Assembly: GCA_003538495.1 (NCBI GenBank)
Contig: DPSD01000720.1
Span: forward strand, 1-13,612
DNA: 13,612 nucleotides
From: Accumulibacter sp.
GTDB taxonomy: Bacteria; Pseudomonadota; Gammaproteobacteria; Burkholderiales; Rhodocyclaceae
Reading direction: 5' to 3'
The position numbers were made by a program, and so were the translations under genes. Positions 1 to 8,090 of this stretch are shown in pieces. How positions within the stretch are numbered: position 1 is the stretch's first letter; the number at the start of each line of letters is the position of its first letter. Under the pieces are notes generated by a model, which was given only the letters and a program-made list of their open reading frames with translations, did not search any database and was not told the DNA's origin.

Positions 1-2
1 CC

Positions 3-1340
3 CAGGCGTTCATGAACGCAATTCCCGAGGGGACCGGTATCGTTGCGCGTGCCGGCTCCGATGAAATCGGCCTGGATCCGATGGGACTCAACCAGACCGA
101 CACGTATTTGCAGTTGAAGCCACAAGGCGAGTGGCGCATGAAGAGCAAAGAGGCGCTGATGGACGAAGTGCGCAAGGTACTCGACCCGATGCCCGGCATC
201 CAATACAGCTTCACGCAACCGATCGAAATGCGGGTGTCGGAAATGATCATCGGCGTGCGCGGCGACCTCGCGGTCAAGATATTCGGCCCCGATCTCGACA
301 AGCTCAACGCGCACGCGAGCCAGGTCGAAACGCTCCTGAAGACGGTGCCCGGCAATCAGGACGTCTATACCGTCCAGAACGACGGCGTGCAGTACCTGCG
401 GGTGGCGGTGGATCGGTTGCAGGCCGGACGGCTCGGTTTGAGCGTCGAAGAGATTCAGGACGCGCTGCGAACGCAAATCGAGGGACAGCGCACCGGAATC
501 GTCATCGAGGGCAACCGCCGCACGCCGATTGTGCTGCGTGGTGCGGAATCGGTGCGCACCTCGCCGGCCGAGTTTGCCGCCATGCGCATCACGACCAAGG
601 ATGGCAGCACGGTGCCATTGAGCAGTGTCGCCACCCTGGAGCGCGCCGCAGGCCCGGTCAAGATCGACCGCGAAATGGGCAGCCGCTACAGCGTGGTCAT
701 CGCCAACGTCGGGGGTCGTGATCTGGTCGGCTTTGTGGAAGAGGCCAAGGCGCTCGTTGCGCAGAAGCTGCCCCTGCCCACCGGCTACCGCATCAGCTGG
801 GGCGGGCAGTTCGAGAACCAGCAACGTGCCGCGGCACGCTTGGCGATCGTCGTGCCGGTCGCACTCGGGCTTGTCTTCATCCTGCTGTTCTCAACCTTCC
901 GCTCGGTCCGCCAGGCTTTGCTGATTCTGAGCAACATCCCGTTCGCGCTGGTTGGCGGCATCGTCGCCTTGTGGGTCACCGGCGAATATTTGTCGGTACC
1001 TGCGTCGGTCGGCTTTATCGCGTTGCTCGGTATCGCCGTCCTGAACGGCGTGGTGCTGGTCAGCTATTTCAACCAATTGCATAGCGAGGGAATGAAGCTT
1101 GCAGATGTCGTCGTGCAGGGGGCGAAGCGGCGCTTGCGCCCGGTGCTGATGACCGCATCGATTACCGCGTTCGGGCTGATTCCGCTGCTGTTCGCAACCG
1201 GCCCCGGTTCGGAAATCCAAAGGCCGCTGGCCATCGTCGTGATCGGCGGTTTGATGACCGCTACGGCGCTGACACTGATGCTGTTGCCGATTCTGTATTT
1301 ACGCTTCGCATTCCCGCAACGAGAGGTTCCCCATGCCTGA
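3..1340 (+). CDS. czcA: CzcA-type heavy-metal RND efflux pump, C-terminal part (5' end outside window)
   Basis: This is the inner-membrane proton-driven pump of a CzcCBA-type tripartite system that exports divalent cations (Co/Zn/Cd class). The frame is open from the first bases of the window (Q-A-F precedes the first Met codon at 12), so the N-terminal half with the proton-relay segment is missing. About 445 residues are visible: a periplasmic porter/docking region containing the CzcA-like stretch 'SFTQPIEMRV', then 'VAVDRLQAGRLGLSVEEIQ', then the last membrane block with hydrophobic segments at about bases 840-900, 925-1075 and 1140-1315. At the position where CusA-type copper pumps carry a methionine (context NRIDML in CusA, from memory) this protein has Glu in 'MRVSEM', which favours the divalent-cation class over Cu(I). 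The stop overlaps the next gene by 8 bp. The family is secure; the exact metal is inferred. Confidence 0.93.
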   Translation, partial: QAFMNAIPEGTGIVARAGSDEIGLDPMGLNQTDTYLQLKPQGEWRMKSKEALMDEVRKVLDPMPGIQYSFTQPIEMRVSEMIIGVRGDLAVKIFGPDLDKLNAHASQVETLLKTVPGNQDVYTVQNDGVQYLRVAVDRLQAGRLGLSVEEIQDALRTQIEGQRTGIVIEGNRRTPIVLRGAESVRTSPAEFAAMRITTKDGSTVPLSSVATLERAAGPVKIDREMGSRYSVVIANVGGRDLVGFVEEAKALVAQKLPLPTGYRISWGGQFENQQRAAARLAIVVPVALGLVFILLFSTFRSVRQALLILSNIPFALVGGIVALWVTGEYLSVPASVGFIALLGIAVLNGVVLVSYFNQLHSEGMKLADVVVQGAKRRLRPVLMTASITAFGLIPLLFATGPGSEIQRPLAIVVIGGLMTATALTLMLLPILYLRFAFPQREVPHA

Positions 1341-1635
1341 ACTCTGCTTGACATTGCTATGCTCGCCAGCCGTCGAGGAAAAACTGCTCGACCTGCTGCT
1401 CATGTCGCCCAACGTGACGGTTTTTACCAGTTCGGCTACGGCCGCTCATGGCCTAGACCACGAAAATCTGGATCAAATGGAACAGGTGCTCGGCCGGGCA
1501 CTCGCCACGCAGGTACAGGTGATCATAGATGCGGCCGAAAAGGCGACTCTGCTCGATACTATTAGCCAGCATCTTGCCGGCGCTGGCTTGCGTTATTGGG
1601 TGACGCCAGTCGTTGAAGCGGGAGATATCGCATGA
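1333..1635 (+). CDS. DUF3240 family small protein of metal-efflux operon
   Basis: A 100-residue protein of the DUF3240 type, a family of ferredoxin-like/PII-like small proteins commonly found in czc-type RND operons; its biochemical role is not established. It has no signal peptide or membrane segment and looks cytoplasmic. The alternation of strands and helices (LCLTLLCSP, then EEKLLDLLL, and a C-terminal 'LRYWVTPVVEAGDI') fits a compact alpha/beta fold. The start is chosen because ATG 1333 follows a purine-rich GAGAGG (1321-1326) at good spacing; it overlaps the czcA stop by 8 bp. Its own stop shares ATGA with the downstream channel gene. Overlap on both sides argues for translational coupling and a role with the pump, possibly as a regulator or metal sensor (inference). 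There are few candidate metal ligands: Cys at residues 5 and 10 and one His-containing segment (AHGLDHE). Confidence 0.8.
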   Translation: MPELCLTLLCSPAVEEKLLDLLLMSPNVTVFTSSATAAHGLDHENLDQMEQVLGRALATQVQVIIDAAEKATLLDTISQHLAGAGLRYWVTPVVEAGDIA

Positions 1636-2870
1636 AAACTCGATTTTTCCTGATCGGTTTGTTGGCGCTCTCTGGGAACCTGCAGGCTATGCAGCCGGCG
1701 AACCCGCCAGGGATCTTGCCAACCGAAATTGCACGCCCGCTGCTTGAACAGGACCCCGGCGTTGCTGCCGCGCGCGCCGGCCTGGAAGTTGCTCGGCAAG
1801 AGGCCGGCATCCTCGATAGCTCACCGTATGAATGGACCACCAACCTTACGGGACAGCAGCGGAATCTGGAAGCAGGCCCCCGCTATAACGAATGGAACGT
1901 GGGTGTCGAGCGAGCAATCCGGCTTCCCGGCAAAGCCGCAGCCGATCGCAACATCGGCATGGCGATCGTGGAAGAATTTCAGGCTCGCTACGGCGAAGCG
2001 CTGCAGGAAGCGGCCCATGAACTGCTAACGCTATGGGTAGACTGGCTGGCGGCAGAGCGTGTCCGCGAGCTGGCCGAAACCGGTCTTCAATCAGCACAAG
2101 CCAGTTTGACGGCGGTAGAAAAGCGCGCCCGCGCGGGCGACGCCTCGAAACTGGACGTGAGCATCGCCCGCGCCGAACTGGCCGATCAGAGGCGCACGAA
2201 CAACGACGTGAAAACTTTGGCTGTCACGGCTTGGGCGAGTCTATCCACCCGCTTTCCTGGAGTGGGCCCTCAGGCCATGGCGCTGCCAACGCCGCTACCG
2301 CGCGGCGAAGATGCGGTGTTTTGGCAGGAACGCATCCTCGCTGAAAGCGATGAAATGAAGGTCGTGCTTGCACAAATGCTGAAGGCACAAGCACAGGCGG
2401 AGCGAGCGCGTGCCGACAAAATTCCAGATCCTACATTGGGCATCTACGCAGCCTCAGAGATCGGAGGTCGGGAGCACCTTTCAGGGATAACGATCAGCAT
2501 TCCGATCCCTGGGAGCGTGCGTAATTCGCGTAGTGCGCAAGCGATTGCCGCGGTCGAAGTTTCGCGCCAGGACGTGGCGCTGAAGAAACGTCGGCTCGAA
2601 GCAGAAATTGCGAGTGCCGTCGCGACGGCCAAAGGGGCCTATGAAAGCCTGCAAATCGCCAATGAAGGCGCGGCGGCCATGCAGGAGAACGCCAGTCTGA
2701 TGCAGCGGGCCTATGCGCTCGGTGAAGCGGAGTTGCAAGCGTTGCTACTGGCGCGTCGCCAAGCGACCGCTGCGATGAACAATGCACTGCAAGCGCAAGT
2801 CACGGCCTTGAAAGCTTACTACCGATTGCTTGTAGACGCTCATTTGATTTGGGATTTGGGGCATGGCTAG
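1632..2870 (+). CDS. czcC: CzcC/TolC-family outer-membrane efflux channel
   Basis: A 412-residue outer-membrane factor that would provide the exit duct for the RND pump encoded upstream. The N-terminus (MKTRFFLIGLLALSGNLQA) is a typical Sec signal peptide with likely cleavage after Ala19; there is no lipobox Cys, so it is not obviously a lipoprotein. The CzcC-type signature 'YEWTTNL' followed by 'GVERAIRLPGKAAADRN' is present. Two long coiled-coil stretches rich in Ala, Glu, Gln and Arg (about residues 130-205 and 310-385) correspond to the two repeats of the alpha-barrel. 'GDASKLDVSIARAELADQR' and 'YALGEAELQALLLARRQ' are the usual TolC-superfamily repeat motifs. The ATG overlaps the DUF3240 stop (ATGA at 1632). 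The channel gene lies after czcA here, whereas classical czc operons start with czcC. No membrane-fusion (CzcB) gene is visible; it presumably lies before the window. Confidence 0.9.
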   Translation: MKTRFFLIGLLALSGNLQAMQPANPPGILPTEIARPLLEQDPGVAAARAGLEVARQEAGILDSSPYEWTTNLTGQQRNLEAGPRYNEWNVGVERAIRLPGKAAADRNIGMAIVEEFQARYGEALQEAAHELLTLWVDWLAAERVRELAETGLQSAQASLTAVEKRARAGDASKLDVSIARAELADQRRTNNDVKTLAVTAWASLSTRFPGVGPQAMALPTPLPRGEDAVFWQERILAESDEMKVVLAQMLKAQAQAERARADKIPDPTLGIYAASEIGGREHLSGITISIPIPGSVRNSRSAQAIAAVEVSRQDVALKKRRLEAEIASAVATAKGAYESLQIANEGAAAMQENASLMQRAYALGEAELQALLLARRQATAAMNNALQAQVTALKAYYRLLVDAHLIWDLGHG

Positions 2871-2919
2871 GACGTCGCCATTCGCCTTCACGCTACAACG
2901 GTTTACGTAGGCTCCAATG

Positions 2920-3204
2920 TCATTTACCCGAGTCGACCTTGGTACGCAGTTCCTTCCCCGCCTGAAAGTGGGGCACAACTTTCGCTGGAACCAGAACTGC
3001 CTCACCAGTCTTTGGGTTTCGCCCAGTACGCGGCGGCCGGTAATTGAGATCGAAACTTCCAAAACCGCGTATTTCCACACGGCCCCCCTTTGCCAAGGTA
3101 TTGCTCAACGCTTCAAGAATGGCCTTGGCCGCAAGATCCGTATCCTGGATGGTCAGCTGGGGAAAATGGGCGGCGAGCCGGGTGATGAGTTCAGAACGGA
3201 TCAT
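2920..3204 (-). CDS. ihfB: Integration host factor beta-like DNA-bending protein
   Basis: A 94-residue HU/IHF-family protein. The pattern fits the IHF beta subunit: N-terminal helices starting '[15 protein letters not shown]', the core '[20 protein letters not shown]' (residues 41-60), the beta-arm 'GRNPKTGE' with the DNA-intercalating proline at 64, and '[10 protein letters not shown]' near the end. It would bend DNA as a heterodimer with an alpha subunit or as a homodimer, affecting promoters and recombination. It lies 62 bp downstream of cadR on the same strand, so cadR-ihfB may be co-transcribed, and it converges on the CzcC gene with only 49 bp between. No clear Shine-Dalgarno sequence precedes the ATG (upstream reads ...TAATATCCACCC). 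The usual chromosomal ihfB sits after rpsA, so this copy in a metal-resistance island is probably an extra, mobile-borne paralogue (inference). Confidence 0.9.
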   Translation of the reverse strand: MIRSELITRLAAHFPQLTIQDTDLAAKAILEALSNTLAKGGRVEIRGFGSFDLNYRPPRTGRNPKTGEAVLVPAKVVPHFQAGKELRTKVDSGK

Positions 3205-3266
3205 GGGTGGATATTAGCCCGGATACTTCATAGGTTTCCGCAAGCGACGGTGACAAGCGCTGGTCG

Positions 3267-3698
3267 CTACCCCAAGTGGGACTGCCGTTTCTGCCGGGGT
3301 TCGGTCTCCATTGACACTAGGCCATGCAAGATGCCGCAAGCGTCCACTGACTGCTCCGTTTGACACTTCTGTCGCAGCGCGCTGAGTTGTTGTTTCAGAT
3401 GCAGCAGTTCTCCGATGCGCGCGTCAACGTGGCCAATGTGTTCGTCCAGCAAGGTGTTAACAGCGCCACAGCCGTCGGCAGGGGCGTCCATTAACGCCAA
3501 CAACGCTCGGATTTCCTCGTGTGCCATGTCAAGCACACGGCAATTGCGGATGAATCGCAAGCGCTCAACGTGCGTCGGACCGTAGCTGCGATAGTTGCTT
3601 TCGGTTCTTTCCGCCTCTGGCAGCAATCCCTCTTTTTCGTAAAAGCGCACGGTTTCCGTTGTGCAGCTCGCCGCGCTCGCCAGTTCTCCAATCTTCAT
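3267..3698 (-). CDS. cadR: CadR/PbrR-type MerR-family metal-responsive regulator
   Basis: A 143-residue MerR-family activator that senses Cd/Pb/Zn-type cations and switches on the divergent P-type ATPase gene by twisting its promoter. The N-terminal winged helix-turn-helix reads 'MKIGELASAASCTTETVRFYEKEGLLPEAERTESNYR' in two parts, followed by the dimerisation helix (about 80-112). Candidate ligands fit the CadR/PbrR class: Cys77 in 'DGCGAV', Cys112 and Cys121 in 'KCQTEQSVDACGIL', plus His87 and His90 in 'DEHIGH'. The C-terminus is short (ends HLG) and lacks a His-rich tail. The start is supported by CCTCC on the plus strand at 3704-3708 (GGAGG on the coding strand) five bases upstream. The divergent layout with cadA and the operator at 3722-3742 are diagnostic. 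PbrR is the main alternative name. Confidence 0.92.
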   Translation of the reverse strand: MKIGELASAASCTTETVRFYEKEGLLPEAERTESNYRSYGPTHVERLRFIRNCRVLDMAHEEIRALLALMDAPADGCGAVNTLLDEHIGHVDARIGELLHLKQQLSALRQKCQTEQSVDACGILHGLVSMETEPRQKRQSHLG

Positions 3699-3718
3699 TC
3701 ATGCCTCCGCGAAAAGCC

Positions 3719-3750
3719 TTGACCTTGTAGTGACTTCAAGGTGTTAACTA
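3719..3750 (+). promoter_or_regulatory. MerR-type cadA promoter with CadR operator
   Basis: A -35 TTGACC (3719-3724) and a -10 TAACTA (3745-3750) are separated by a 20-bp spacer, the over-long spacing that defines MerR-controlled promoters. The spacer holds a 21-bp dyad (3722-3742) with outer arms ACCTTG and CAAGGT and inner AGT/ACT halves, a good match to CadR/PbrR/ZntR operators. Transcription would run into cadA, whose Shine-Dalgarno GAGGA lies at 3766-3770. Confidence 0.9.
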
Positions 3751-3777
3751 CAGCACAAATTCACTGAGGAAGTCACC

Positions 3778-6027
3778 ATGGCTGGCGAGCACGAGAAGAG
3801 ACATCAACATGTCAACGACCATTCGGGTGCTCCCCACGACCACGGCCATGGGCACAGTCATGCGCGTAATCAGTGCTGCGCAGCCTCCGAGCCCGTTGCA
3901 TTGCACGCTCTGGTCGCGTCGGAAGTGGCAGCAGGCGGTATCCGCACCTCCATTCGCATCCTGCAGATGGATTGCCCCACCGAAGAGACGCTGATCCGCA
4001 ACAAGCTCGCTGGTATGCCATCGGTCAGTGACATGGAGTTCAACCTGATGCAGCGCGTGCTGACGGTGGTGCACGCGCCGGGAGCGCTGGATTCGGTTCT
4101 GGAAGCGGTGCGTTCGCTCGGCTTCCAACCGGAAGTTCCGGACGCCAGCGGAGAACTGGCCACGGCGCTTGAGTCGAAGAAACCTTGGTGGCCGTTGGCC
4201 CTGGCCGGGATTGCCGCGATCGCATCGGAGGCGACGAGCTGGCTGGGCTTGCCTGGGTGGGTGGCTGCAGCGCTGGCTGTTGTGGCTGTCTTCAGCTGCG
4301 GCATAAGCACCTATAAGAAAGGCTGGGTGGCCATTCGGAACGGAAACCTGAACATCAACGCGCTAATGAGCATCGCCGTGACCGGGGCGCTGATCCTGGG
4401 TCAATGGCCGGAAGCGGCAATGGTGATGGTCCTATTCACGATCGCCGAACTGATCGAAGTCAAGTCCCTTGATCGTGCACGCAACGCAATCAAGGGACTG
4501 ATGCAACTGGCCCCCGACAGGGCCACCGTCCAGCAAGCCGACGGCAGTTGGCGGGAAATGGAAGCCCAAGCCGTTGCCGTGGGTAGCGTGGTCCGGGTGA
4601 AGCCGGGTGAGCGCATCGGGCTGGACGGCGAAATTGTCCGTGGCCGCTCGACCGTCAACCAGGCGCCGATCACCGGAGAGAGCCTGCCAGTGGACAAGGC
4701 CGAAGGCGATCCCGTGTTCGCTGGGACGGTCAACGAATCCGGTTCCTTCGATTACCGGGTAACGGCGGCGGCGAGCAACACCACGCTTGCGCGCATCATC
4801 CATGCCATCGAAGAAGCACAGGGTGCAAAAGCTCCGACGCAACGCTTTGTCGATCAGTTCGCTCGCGTCTACACGCCGATCGTGTTTGCCGTCGCGCTAG
4901 CCGTGGCTGTGATTCCGCCTTGGTTACTCGGCGGCGTCTGGCACGACTGGATCTATAAGGCGCTGGTGTTGCTGGTGATTGCCTGCCCCTGCGCACTGGT
5001 GATTTCCACCCCGGTAACAATTGTCAGCGGACTGGCGGCTGCCGCCCGTCACGGCATCCTGATCAAAGGCGGCACCTATCTGGAAGAAGGTCGCAAGCTG
5101 GTGTGGCTAGCGCTCGACAAGACCGGCACCCTCACGCATGGCAAACCGGTGCAAACCGATTTCGAGGTGCGCGCCGATGTTGATGCTGAACGCTGCCGAC
5201 GCCTGGCAGCCAGCCTGGCCGGACGCTCGGATCACCCGGTGTCGCAAGCCGTCGCCAAAGCGGCGGAGGCCGATGCAGTACCGCAGCGGGGCGTGGACGA
5301 TTTTGCCGCTGTGCCCGGCCGTGGGGTGCGCGGCACGATCGACGGCCAGGCGTATCACCTCGGCAACCATCGCCTGGTCGAAGAATTGGGCCGTTGTTCC
5401 CCGGAACTGGAAGCCCGTCTTGATGCGCTGGAGCGGCAGGGCAAAACGGTGGTGATGCTCATCGACGATCAAAAGGTACTGGCCTTGTTTGCCGTTGCCG
5501 ACACGGTGAAGGACTCCAGCCGAGTCGCCATCGCTGATCTGCACCGGCTGGGAGTCAAGACCGTGATGCTGACCGGCGATAACCAGCACACCGCCGAAGC
5601 AATCGCCGGACAGGTCGGGATAGACCAGGCACGTGGTGACCTGTTACCTGAGGACAAATTGAAAGCGGTCGAGACGTTCGGCGCCGAAGGAGCGGTGGGC
5701 ATGGTCGGCGACGGCATCAACGATGCGCCTGCCTTGGCGCGCGCCGATATCGGTTTCGCCATGGGCGCGATGGGGACAGACACCGCGATCGAAACTGCCG
5801 ACGTCGCCTTGATGGACGACGACTTGCGCAAGATTCCGACCTTCATCCGCCTTTCGCAAGCTACACGTGCGGTGCTCATACAGAACATTGCCTTCGCACT
5901 TGGTATCAAAGCCGTATTCCTCGTACTCACCGTAGTGGGATTGGGCTCCATGTGGATGGCGGTATTCGCCGATATGGGCGCGAGTCTCCTGGTCGTCGCA
6001 AACGGACTGCGTTTGCTACACCGCTAG
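3778..6027 (+). CDS. cadA: CadA/ZntA-type Zn2+/Cd2+/Pb2+-exporting P1B-ATPase
   Basis: A 749-residue inner-membrane ATPase that pumps divalent soft-metal cations from cytoplasm to periplasm. In order: a His-rich tail with nine His in the first 28 residues plus Cys33-Cys34; an HMA-like domain with the MDCPTEE metal site (Cys66); transmembrane segments from about residue 136; the actuator motif 'TGESLPVDK'; the ion-binding CPC (Cys403-Pro404-Cys405); the phosphorylation motif DKTGT (Asp447); the class-specific HP pair (His486-Pro487); TGD (599-601); GDGINDAP (644-651); and the last helix with Asp732 in 'FADMGAS', equivalent to the conserved Asp of ZntA. All catalytic residues are present, so the gene looks intact. 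The start has GAGGAAG at good spacing and follows the CadR promoter directly. It ends 11 bp from the convergent sensor kinase gene. The substrate class is firm; preference between Zn, Cd and Pb cannot be read. Confidence 0.96.
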   Translation: MAGEHEKRHQHVNDHSGAPHDHGHGHSHARNQCCAASEPVALHALVASEVAAGGIRTSIRILQMDCPTEETLIRNKLAGMPSVSDMEFNLMQRVLTVVHAPGALDSVLEAVRSLGFQPEVPDASGELATALESKKPWWPLALAGIAAIASEATSWLGLPGWVAAALAVVAVFSCGISTYKKGWVAIRNGNLNINALMSIAVTGALILGQWPEAAMVMVLFTIAELIEVKSLDRARNAIKGLMQLAPDRATVQQADGSWREMEAQAVAVGSVVRVKPGERIGLDGEIVRGRSTVNQAPITGESLPVDKAEGDPVFAGTVNESGSFDYRVTAAASNTTLARIIHAIEEAQGAKAPTQRFVDQFARVYTPIVFAVALAVAVIPPWLLGGVWHDWIYKALVLLVIACPCALVISTPVTIVSGLAAAARHGILIKGGTYLEEGRKLVWLALDKTGTLTHGKPVQTDFEVRADVDAERCRRLAASLAGRSDHPVSQAVAKAAEADAVPQRGVDDFAAVPGRGVRGTIDGQAYHLGNHRLVEELGRCSPELEARLDALERQGKTVVMLIDDQKVLALFAVADTVKDSSRVAIADLHRLGVKTVMLTGDNQHTAEAIAGQVGIDQARGDLLPEDKLKAVETFGAEGAVGMVGDGINDAPALARADIGFAMGAMGTDTAIETADVALMDDDLRKIPTFIRLSQATRAVLIQNIAFALGIKAVFLVLTVVGLGSMWMAVFADMGASLLVVANGLRLLHR

Positions 6028-6028
6028 G

Positions 6029-6044
6029 CGTTAATGGATTAACG
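6029..6044. repeat. Short perfect inverted repeat between convergent cadA and czcS
   Basis: CGTTAAT (6029-6035) and ATTACG-like partner ATTAACG (6038-6044) form 7-bp arms around GG, lying across the czcS stop codon and right after the cadA stop. The 2-base centre cannot form an RNA hairpin loop, and no U-run follows, so it is not a normal terminator. It could be a protein-binding site or chance. Confidence 0.35.
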
Positions 6045-7373
6045 GTTCCCGACCGACAAACTGAAGCCGACGCTCGTCCGACCTGCCGCCGTTTCGACAA
6101 ATGTAATGCCGCCATGCATGCGTGCGATCGCCGCTACGATTGACAATCCCAACCCATGATGCGTGTCCCCGTGTTCGCGCGCCTGGTCCGCGCGATAGAA
6201 GCGATCAAACATGCGGGGCATATGCTCTGCAGGAATCGGAAGCCCGACATTGCTAACGGACAGGCGAACCACGCCGGACGGCTCCAGCATGATGCCTACA
6301 TCGATGACCGACCCCCGCTCAGCGAACCGCGTTGCGTTGGCAAGAAGGTTGGAGAGTGCGCGTCGCAGCAGCGCCGCATCGTAGTCGCCACTGGCGTCTC
6401 CGTGAATGCGGACAACCACCCCCGCTTCTTGCAGCGTGGCGTCGTGAAATTCGACGACCTCGGCCGCAAGACCGGCGAGGCTCGCGACAGCTTGTCGACG
6501 GGCACGTTCTCCGCGGTCGGCTTGCGAAAGGAAGAGCATGTCGTTGATAAGACCCTCAAGGCGGTGGAGATCCTCGAGATTCGAGCCCAGTACCTCTTGC
6601 AGTTCCAGCACACTCCGTGGCCGGCACAACGCAAGTTCGGTCTCACCGATCAGCGTCGCGAGCGGCGTGCGCAACTCATGAGCGACGTCCGCATTGAAAC
6701 CCTCCAGCTGTTGATAGGCATTTTCCAGGCGAGCTAGCAAGGCATTGAACTGCGCGACCAAGGGCTGCAATTCTTCCGCCTGCGCCGAACCGTCCAGCGG
6801 CTGCCCGACGTTCTCCGGCGATCGAGCGGCCGCCTGCCGCACCAAGTCTTGTACCGGTGCAAGCGCGTGCCTTACCAGCCATGCCCCGCCCGCTGATACA
6901 AAAACGGCTCCCGCCAGAGCACTTGCCAACAGCGTCCAGGCCAGCCGCCGCAGTAATTCGGCATCGGAACCGGTATCCAGCGTTACCTCAGCGCGCAGGA
7001 CGGTCGGCGACCACGGCGATGGAATGTCGAACACACTCCGGCGCTGGGGGCCAGACTCGCCGACAGCAGGCTGAGCCATATAGACGAGCGTGTCGGCCGC
7101 CTCGGTCAGACGCAGACCCGTGTCGGTGTGGCCGACGAAGAAGTCATCGAGCTTGTGTCGCAGGCTCGCCAGGTCGGCCTGAACTGCGATCTCCCCCACG
7201 AGGTGGCGGATCACCTCCTGCTTATGCCGCAACTCCTCATCCTGCCGGGCCGCAAAGTTTAAGCTCGTCGCGACGTAGACAGCGATACAGACGAGAGCGA
7301 GCCCCGTGAGGGTCTGCACGCCCAGCCACCACGATAGCCAGCGGCCGAGCGAACGGGAACTGTGCCTTCTCAT
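6039..7373 (-). CDS. czcS: Heavy-metal sensor histidine kinase, CzcS/CusS family
   Basis: A 444-residue membrane histidine kinase of the heavy-metal-sensor family, expected to detect periplasmic metal and phosphorylate the adjacent regulator. A transmembrane segment at about residues 16-38, a periplasmic loop of roughly 100 residues, and a second segment at about 143-165 are followed by HAMP ('[14 protein letters not shown]'). The H-box '[15 protein letters not shown]' carries the phospho-acceptor His232. The N-box '[17 protein letters not shown]' (Asn342, Asn346), the F-box 'MFDRFYRAD' and the G-box 'HHGLGLSIV' follow. The first G-box reads 'VSNVGLPIP', the variant usual in this kinase group. 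The ATG shares ATGA with the regulator stop, so the two are translationally coupled. Naming as CzcS rests on the neighbouring CzcE-like gene and upstream czc genes; CusS/CopS/IrlS are close relatives. Confidence 0.93.
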   Translation of the reverse strand: MRRHSSRSLGRWLSWWLGVQTLTGLALVCIAVYVATSLNFAARQDEELRHKQEVIRHLVGEIAVQADLASLRHKLDDFFVGHTDTGLRLTEAADTLVYMAQPAVGESGPQRRSVFDIPSPWSPTVLRAEVTLDTGSDAELLRRLAWTLLASALAGAVFVSAGGAWLVRHALAPVQDLVRQAAARSPENVGQPLDGSAQAEELQPLVAQFNALLARLENAYQQLEGFNADVAHELRTPLATLIGETELALCRPRSVLELQEVLGSNLEDLHRLEGLINDMLFLSQADRGERARRQAVASLAGLAAEVVEFHDATLQEAGVVVRIHGDASGDYDAALLRRALSNLLANATRFAERGSVIDVGIMLEPSGVVRLSVSNVGLPIPAEHMPRMFDRFYRADQAREHGDTHHGLGLSIVAAIARMHGGITFVETAAGRTSVGFSLSVGNR

Positions 7374-8056
7374 GGCTTGCGGTCTTCCAGAACGTAGCCC
7401 ATGCCCCGGATGGTCCGCAGCAATTTGGTTGCGAATGGGTCGTCGATCTTGCCGCGCAGCCGACGCACCGCCACCTCGACCACGTTCGTATTTGAGTCAA
7501 AGTTCATATCCCACACCTGCTCAGCAAGGGCGCTGCGTGAGAGCACCTGCCCATGGCGACGCAGCAGCAGTACCAGCAGTGTGAATTCCTTTGCCGTCAG
7601 GTCGAGGCGCTGTCCGGCACGGGTGGCCTTGCGCCGAACCAGATCGAGTTCGAGGTCGGCTAGTCTGAGGAGCGTGGGGTCCTGGCCCGCCGCTGGGGTG
7701 GCACCACGCCGCAACAGCGCCTGTACACGGGCAAGCAACTCCGACAGGGCGAAGGGTTTGACCAGATAGTCGTCAGCCCCAGTCTGCAGCCCCTTGACGC
7801 GATCCTCGACCTTGTCGCGCGCCGTCAACATCAGCACCGGCACGTTCTTCTCGCGCCGTAAGTCACGCAGGACGGCAAAACCGTCCAGCCCCGGCAGCAT
7901 GACGTCGAGTACGACCAGGTCGTAGCGTCCTTCAATCGCGAAGTGGCGCCCCTCGATTCCATCATGCGCGACATCCACGACGTAGCTGTTTTCGGTCAGC
8001 GCCTTGCGCAGGTATTCGGCGAGTTTTGGCTCGTCTTCGACCACCAAGATTTTCAT
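7370..8056 (-). CDS. czcR: OmpR/PhoB-type response regulator, CzcR/CusR family
   Basis: A 228-residue two-component transcription factor. The receiver domain has the acidic pocket (Glu7, Asp8), the phospho-acceptor Asp51 in '[12 protein letters not shown]', Thr78 in 'MLTARD' and Lys100 in 'YLVKPF'. The C-terminal winged helix reads '[20 protein letters not shown]' and '[18 protein letters not shown]', ending in '[12 protein letters not shown]', typical of the CusR/CopR/CzcR/IrlR group. The start is fixed by the canonical N-terminus MKILVVEDE; there is no Shine-Dalgarno sequence before it. A perfect palindrome 35-50 bp upstream is a likely autoregulatory site. It is first in a two-gene operon with the kinase and is divergent from the CzcE-like gene. 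Probable targets are that gene, its own operon and the czc pump genes (inference). Confidence 0.95.
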   Translation of the reverse strand: MKILVVEDEPKLAEYLRKALTENSYVVDVAHDGIEGRHFAIEGRYDLVVLDVMLPGLDGFAVLRDLRREKNVPVLMLTARDKVEDRVKGLQTGADDYLVKPFALSELLARVQALLRRGATPAAGQDPTLLRLADLELDLVRRKATRAGQRLDLTAKEFTLLVLLLRRHGQVLSRSALAEQVWDMNFDSNTNVVEVAVRRLRGKIDDPFATKLLRTIRGMGYVLEDRKP

Positions 8057-8062
8057 GCGCGG

Positions 8063-8068
8063 ATTATC
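8063..8068 (-). promoter_or_regulatory. Candidate -10 element of the czcRS operon
   Basis: Read on the minus strand this is GATAAT, preceded by TGT to give an extended -10 (TGTGATAAT). It lies only six bases before the czcR ATG, so transcription would begin at or near the first base of the start codon. No good -35 hexamer is present 16-18 bp upstream; an activator site takes that place. Motif match only. Confidence 0.45.
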
Positions 8069-8090
8069 ACAGAGGCGGCGTGCTCCCGAT

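Noticed and set aside
2871..2919. Bidirectional terminator between the CzcC gene and the IHF-beta-like gene
   Set aside because: No GC-rich stem followed by a T-run could be found on either strand in the 49-bp gap.
2917..3363. A 148-codon open frame on the plus strand across the IHF-beta-like gene and the end of cadR
   Set aside because: It lies antisense to two well-recognised genes, has no ribosome-binding site and resembles no known protein.
4401..5951. Several long minus-strand frames inside cadA
   Set aside because: They are mirror images of a highly conserved GC-rich gene with no homology or start signals of their own.
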